From the NCBI GenBank assembly GCA_949825045.1, contig OX463818.1, forward strand, positions 28,102,906-28,166,905: a stretch of DNA of 64,000 nucleotides, in the 5' to 3' direction. This DNA comes from Argyresthia goedartella. Its lineage: Eukaryota > Arthropoda > Insecta > Lepidoptera > Argyresthiidae. How positions within the stretch are numbered: position 1 is the stretch's first letter; the number at the start of each line of letters is the position of its first letter. Made by a program: the position numbers and the translations under genes. The notes beneath the pieces are model-generated. The model was given only the letters and a program-made list of their open reading frames with translations. It ran no database searches and was not told the origin of the DNA. Positions 62,033 to 64,000 of the stretch are shown piece by piece.

Positions 62033-63435
62033 TTAGTTGCGTCACTACGCTAGCCCAGAGCGCCCCGTTTCTGAACGCTCCACGCCTTAAAATTCGCGAA
62101 AAATCGAAAACTCAACCGATTTTCGTCAAACAAAGTGCCTTTCACGTGTTTTCGGCATCTACAACACAGTGGTTATTATTCAGTGTTGCGGACTTCAAGG
62201 GTTACCTCTAAAAAGTGACCAAAGTGAATTTTTTGTTGAAAATTGTACATTTCAAACACTCTTTTGCTCGTCACGGCGAAGAGCGATCTTTGACATATCA
62301 CTTTTTTGGATTTTCTAGAACGGCGCTTGTGAGTACTACATTTTTAAAAATTTTTTCGACCTTCTACCATCAAAATTGATGAAACTACGGCCGAAAAGAC
62401 AAGTTTCAAAATAGCATGTGCTACCCGAAGGAAGACCTTTCAAAAGGACTTTTATAGCCGAGCGGACGCAGCATATTTTTATGGACTATAAACCGTTTTC
62501 AGATTTGAAATTGGACTATTTTTGGACCTGTTATTAATATCCTAAGGTTTGAGGTTATTATTAAAAGTTTATATAATTTTTATATTTAGATTAGTCACCT
62601 TGACATATGTTTTTTATGTACGAATTAAATACCTTAATATAAGTTCTATCACTATACAAAATTTGAATTTGATAGTTAAAGGCGTTATTGAGATAAATAA
62701 TTTTAAGTTTTCAAGGTCAAACAATTAGTGCCCTTAAATATTATCTGACAATAATAATTAAAATGCCAAAAAGTTGTTAAATATCAACCTAATATTACTA
62801 AATTTTTTTCAAATTTATACGAAATATTTTGGGGGTTAACCACGCTATTTGCGGTTCTTGGTAAACTACCCCTAACATTTAAAAATTAATTTAATCAAAC
62901 CGGTATTGGACGCGAATTACCGCTAAATATCGTAGAATAATCACTTGTCAAAACTGTATTAAAATCCCATTAAAAAATTAAGTTTTGGAAATTTTAAGTT
63001 AACCGGGGAAAAACAGAAACTGCACAAAATTTTAAAACCCCCATATCTCGAAATCTAAGGGTCGTAGAGCAAATCTGACGAAACTTTCCTGGTCCCCCCC
63101 TTTGAACCCCCCTACGGTATGAACCAGAGTCATACCCTTTCCCCCCCCCCCTGAACATTTTGGCAAAGTCTCAACCCCCTACCCCTAAATTCACCCTTTG
63201 ACTTATAAAATTTTAACATTCACTCAGTATTAATAAAACGGTTGTGTGGTGTCACTGACATAGTTATTTATTATCTATCTTAAATAAATTACTTTTAGGC
63301 TTTTAATCTTATCTTTAGGGGTGGTTTGATCAATTAACTTTAATATTAAATATAATAATCTAATGACAGAGAATTAACGAAATTGTTACTTGCCACTTAA
63401 TGGTGGAAATCGCGTCTCTGTAGCAAAAAAACTGA
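62033..63435. other. AT-rich DNA, nothing recognised
   Basis: No coding frame. Contains a C-rich stretch (about 63095-63155) and phrases such as CATATCTCGAAATCTAAGGG. It might include the 5' UTR of the element whose RNase H lies downstream, but I cannot show this. Confidence 0.45.
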
Positions 63436-63480
63436 CGGAGTTACAGCACTTCAAAAGGCACAAATATAAAACGGACAACA

Positions 63481-64000
63481 AGAATATACAACACACGAAA
63501 AGCTAATTGGAGCCAGTTTCATGAGAAACTGTCTCAAGAGCAAACGAGCGTCGAGTTCGGCATCTTGGCGGACGAGGAACAATATAAGGCAATTTCGAAT
63601 TTCGAAATTCGCATATTCACCGATGGCAGCAAGATTGAGGGCAAAGTGGTTGCGGCGCTGTCCCTGTGGAGAGGCGAAACAGAGATTCGATTCTTGAAGC
63701 TTAAGTTATCGCCTTACTGCACTGTCTACCAGGCAGAACTCCTGGCGCTCTGTCAAGCGGTTAGAGAAGTGTTCAAGCACCCGTCGTGCACCACAGTGGG
63801 TATCTGCAGCGACTCGATGACGGCTCTCCAAACGGCAACAAACGTCGGTTCTACTCATCCCCTAGCAGTTGAAATTAGAGACAAATTGACACTTTGTAGA
63901 CGCCAGAACAAGTGTGTTTCTCTGTTCTGGATCAAAGCCCATGCAGGACTGGAAGGAAATGAGAGAGCCGATCAGCTCGCAAAAGATGCTGCTCTCAGGT
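63481..64000 (+). pseudogene. RNase H domain of a non-LTR element, runs off window
   Basis: An open frame from after the TGA at 63433 to the window end. RKANWSQFHEKLSQEQTSVE resembles an endonuclease-RT linker, then FEIRIFTDGSKIEGKV, YQAELLALCQAV, ICSDSMTALQTA and KAHAGLEGNERADQLAKDA supply the D, E, D and D residues of a ribonuclease H. RT is not present between linker and RNase H, so either this is an internal deletion or the linker reading is chance. RNase H domains occur in I, R1 and related clades. Confidence 0.65.

Noticed and set aside
62033..63435. Helitron 3' half after the telomere-like block
   Set aside because: I looked for helicase motifs and a hairpin with CTRR end and found none, so the Helitron does not visibly resume here.
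1..64000. tRNA, rRNA or snRNA genes
   Set aside because: No cloverleaf with intact A and B boxes and no rRNA core sequence found by eye; the tRNA-like stretch near 19000 lacks a proper B box.

Overview
The window reads as transposon-packed heterochromatin from a moth or butterfly (Lepidoptera). I see no convincing host gene, tRNA or rRNA. The assignment rests on (CCTAA)n/(TTAGG)n telomeric repeats carrying R1-clade retrotransposons of TRAS type, an R4/Dong-type element in TAA repeats, a Helitron starting TCTATACTA, and a short inverted-repeat element (GGTTCCGTACC ends) that I recall as common in lepidopteran DNA.

Layout. 1-3617: nearly intact Jockey-type non-LTR element with ORF1 (cut by the window edge) and ORF2 joined by a TAATG stop-start. 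3618-24520: old, AT-rich ground with decayed pieces of at least seven non-LTR elements, a DDE transposase relic, a MITE, a SINE-like family and several foldbacks. 24521-40656: one long hexamer microsatellite split by a BEL/Pao element (minus strand, 25348-40065, 5-bp AATAG duplication). The BEL 3' LTR is itself split by a young Ty3/gypsy element (25628-32780, CACT duplication) with intact gag and pol and a textbook A AAA AAC frameshift site. The gypsy insertion ends in a scrambled set of LTR fragments and finishes with an inverted LTR, so both outer ends are U3 ends. 40657-41697: two 5'-truncated R4/Dong-like copies head to tail in TAA repeats. 41698-44590: 5' part of a Helitron whose Rep/helicase gene breaks off. 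44591-62032: five same-direction TRAS-like elements or fragments separated by 29-44 bp telomeric tracts; two are full length. 62033-64000: unassigned AT-rich DNA, then an RNase H domain of another non-LTR element running off the edge.

How it fits together. The nesting gives a time order: microsatellite, then BEL (LTRs differ at roughly 10 sites), then gypsy (LTRs look identical). The TRAS-like junctions fall at T|A of TTAGG and C|T of CCTAA, the nick sites I recall for TRAS1 endonuclease. Copy 2 keeps an open ORF2 but a broken ORF1; copy 3 has ORF1 interrupted by one stop codon but a broken ORF2. The telomeric block starts inside a broken Helitron and ends in non-telomeric DNA, so it is an interstitial or subtelomeric block, or an assembly join.

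The most unusual signals are the rearranged gypsy insertion with two U3 ends and a 2-LTR-circle-like junction, and six short-loop inverted duplications, four of them inside recognisable element coding sequence, which look like template-switch scars. All comparisons were made by eye; no alignments or database searches were run.
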